From assembly GCA_947505055.1 (NCBI GenBank), contig CANNLO010000270.1, forward strand, positions 1 to 6,645: a stretch of DNA of 6,645 nucleotides. The letters run 5' to 3'. Both the position numbers and the translations under genes were made by a program. The notes beneath the pieces are model-generated. The model was given only the letters and a program-made list of their open reading frames with translations. It made no database searches and was not told where the DNA came from. This document shows, in pieces, positions 4,875 to 6,645 of this stretch. Positions within the stretch are counted from its first letter, which is position 1, and every line of letters starts with the position of its first letter. This DNA comes from Methylococcaceae bacterium (GTDB lineage: Bacteria; Pseudomonadota; Gammaproteobacteria; Methylococcales; Methylomonadaceae).

Positions 4875-6645
4875 ATGCGTACTCACAAGTGCGGAGAATT
4901 AAATACACAACAGCTAGGCGAAACAGTTTCAATCTGCGGTTGGGTCCATAGACGCAGAGATCATGGTGGCGTTATTTTTATTGATTTACGTGATCGTGCC
5001 GGCTTAGTACAGGTCGTGGTTGATCCTGATGTTGCCGATACTTTTGCCGTTGCTGAAAGTGTTCGCAGTGAATACGTTTTAAAGATTACCGGTCTGGTTC
5101 GTCACCGTCCTGAAGGCACAGTTAATACCAATATGCACTCCGGTGCGATTGAAATACTGGCTAAAGACATCGAAGTATTGAATGAATCGGAAACCCCGCC
5201 GTTTCCGGTCGAAAGTGACATTGAAGTGAACGAAGAGTTGCGTTTGCGTTACCGTTACATTGATTTGCGTCGCACCGTGATGCAGGAAAAAATGAAAGTG
5301 CGTCGCGACGTGACCCGGGTTTTAAGAAACTTTTTGGATGACAATGAGTTTTTTGAGATTGAAACGCCCTACCTGACTAAAGCTACGCCAGAAGGCGCGC
5401 GCGATTACATTGTGCCGAGCCGTACCCACGAGAATTCGTTTTTCGCTTTGCCGCAATCTCCGCAATTGTATAAACAAATGCTGATGGTAGCGGGTATGGA
5501 TCGTTATTATCAAGTGGTGCGCTGTTTCCGCGACGAAGATTTACGCGCTGACCGTCAGCCCGAATTTACCCAGTTGGATATTGAAACGTCTTTCATGAGT
5601 GAAGATGAGATCATGATCATCATGGAAGAGATGATTCGCCAGCTGTTTGCCAAAGTCATCGACGTTAAATTGGATGATGTTTTTCCGCGCATGACTTATC
5701 AGGAATCAGTGTCTCGTTTCGGCGTTGATCGTCCCGATTTGCGGATTCCAATGGAATTGGTTGATATCGCTGAAGACATGAAAGACGTTGATTTCAAAGT
5801 CTTCTCAGCTCCTGCCAATGACCCTAAAGGTCGAGTCGTGGCGATGCGTGTTCCAAACGCTGGCGATTTAAGTCGTAAAGACATTGATGCGTTAACCAAG
5901 TATGTGAGTATTTATGGTGCTCGTGGTTTGGCTTATATTAAAGTCAACGACTTATCTGCTGGTATTGAAGGCTTACAATCTCCGATCGTTAAATTCGCGC
6001 CCGATGAAGTTTGGGCTAGCGTCCTGGCCAAAACCGGCGCGCAAACCGGCGATTTAATCTTCTTTGGCGCCGATAAAGCCAGCATCGTTAATGAAGCCAT
6101 GGGCGCATTGCGCGTCAAGTTGGGGCATGATCTTAATCTGTTGGAAGGCGATTGGAAGCCGGTTTGGGTGGTTGATTTTCCTATGTTTGACTGGGATGAG
6201 AAAAGTGGCCGTTTCAATGCCATTCATCACCCTTTCACGGCGCCAAGTTGCTCGGTTGAAGAACTGGTAGCCAATCCTGGTGCCGCCTTGTCACGCGCCT
6301 ATGATTTGGTCTTGAATGGCACAGAAGTCGGCGGTGGTTCAATTCGTATCAATCGTACTTCCATGCAACAAACCGTACTTGAAATTTTAGGTATCGGTGA
6401 AGACGAAGCCAGAGAGAAATTCGGCTTCCTGCTGGATGCCCTGAAATACGGTGCGCCTCCGCACGGTGGCTTGGCGTTCGGCCTTGATCGTTTGGTGATG
6501 TTGATGACCCATTCCAGTTCAATTCGCGACGTGATAGCGTTCCCTAAAACCCAATCAGCGGCTTGTCCATTGGTTAGCGCGCCTGCGGTAGTAACCGATG
6601 AGCAATTGAAAGAATTGGGTATTCGCCTGATTAAACCGGCAGGGA
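4875..6645 (+). CDS. aspS: Aspartyl-tRNA synthetase, likely non-discriminating; 3' end cut
   Basis: AspRS charges tRNA with aspartate in the cytoplasm. The ATG at 4875 follows AGGGA (4864-4868) with a 6-base gap and gives the family start [10 protein letters not shown]. The frame stays open for 590 codons to the window edge; E. coli AspRS is 590 residues, so only a short tail is missing. Domains in order: N-terminal OB-fold anticodon-binding domain (about 1-105, [20 protein letters not shown]), class II catalytic core with motif 2 [18 protein letters not shown] (Arg219), the bacterial GAD insertion (about 290-420), and motif 3 GLAFGLDRL (Arg539). His30 (RRRDHGG) and Gly81 (RPEGTVN) replace the Leu and Lys seen in E. 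coli. In Pseudomonas aeruginosa the equivalent residues let AspRS also aspartylate tRNA-Asn, which GatCAB then amidates. I therefore infer an Asp/Asn-tRNA type enzyme. Confidence 0.97.
   Translation, partial: MRTHKCGELNTQQLGETVSICGWVHRRRDHGGVIFIDLRDRAGLVQVVVDPDVADTFAVAESVRSEYVLKITGLVRHRPEGTVNTNMHSGAIEILAKDIEVLNESETPPFPVESDIEVNEELRLRYRYIDLRRTVMQEKMKVRRDVTRVLRNFLDDNEFFEIETPYLTKATPEGARDYIVPSRTHENSFFALPQSPQLYKQMLMVAGMDRYYQVVRCFRDEDLRADRQPEFTQLDIETSFMSEDEIMIIMEEMIRQLFAKVIDVKLDDVFPRMTYQESVSRFGVDRPDLRIPMELVDIAEDMKDVDFKVFSAPANDPKGRVVAMRVPNAGDLSRKDIDALTKYVSIYGARGLAYIKVNDLSAGIEGLQSPIVKFAPDEVWASVLAKTGAQTGDLIFFGADKASIVNEAMGALRVKLGHDLNLLEGDWKPVWVVDFPMFDWDEKSGRFNAIHHPFTAPSCSVEELVANPGAALSRAYDLVLNGTEVGGGSIRINRTSMQQTVLEILGIGEDEAREKFGFLLDALKYGAPPHGGLAFGLDRLVMLMTHSSSIRDVIAFPKTQSAACPLVSAPAVVTDEQLKELGIRLIKPAG

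Noticed and set aside
5933..6223. Antisense ORF of 96 codons inside aspS
   Set aside because: It lies opposite well-conserved AspRS sequence and resembles no protein; a shadow frame.

Overview
The window looks like a chromosomal stretch from a gammaproteobacterium. The RNase T, class II dihydroorotase and bacterial-type aspartyl-tRNA synthetase all read like the Escherichia/Pseudomonas versions. The moderate-to-low GC, the MlaA remnant and the FmdB-aspS pair would suit a methanotroph of the Methylococcales. That family-level placement is an inference from general resemblance, not a search result.

Layout, left to right. A PAS-rich sensor histidine kinase enters from the left edge, already inside a PAS domain, and ends at 1944 (+). 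A 92-base convergent gap follows, with no clear terminator. Two minus-strand genes come next: an unrecognised 85-residue protein (2037-2294) lying 11 bases downstream of the RNase T gene rnt (true start probably 2929). Between rnt and pyrC are 434 bases. They hold a nine-codon ORF with an exceptionally good ribosome-binding site, a collapsed mlaA gene, and a heptanucleotide repeat that also forms the probable pyrC terminator. The mlaA remnant keeps its lipoprotein signal and extreme C-terminus, but about two thirds of the protein is missing from the middle and the two ends are in different frames. pyrC (3364-4401, -) is complete. Divergent from it is a small FmdB-type zinc-ribbon gene (4507-4764, +). 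A second heptanucleotide repeat then leads into aspS (4875 to the right edge, +), of which 590 codons are visible and probably only a few are missing.

Functionally these are mostly housekeeping genes: RNA maturation (rnt), pyrimidine synthesis (pyrC) and translation (aspS). The kinase is the one signalling gene, and no response regulator is visible. I see no defence system, prophage, insertion sequence, CRISPR array or tRNA. The less ordinary material is intergenic: the collapsed mlaA, and two inverted arrays of different 7-base units built to the same plan. The AspRS also carries residues that suggest it is the non-discriminating kind.
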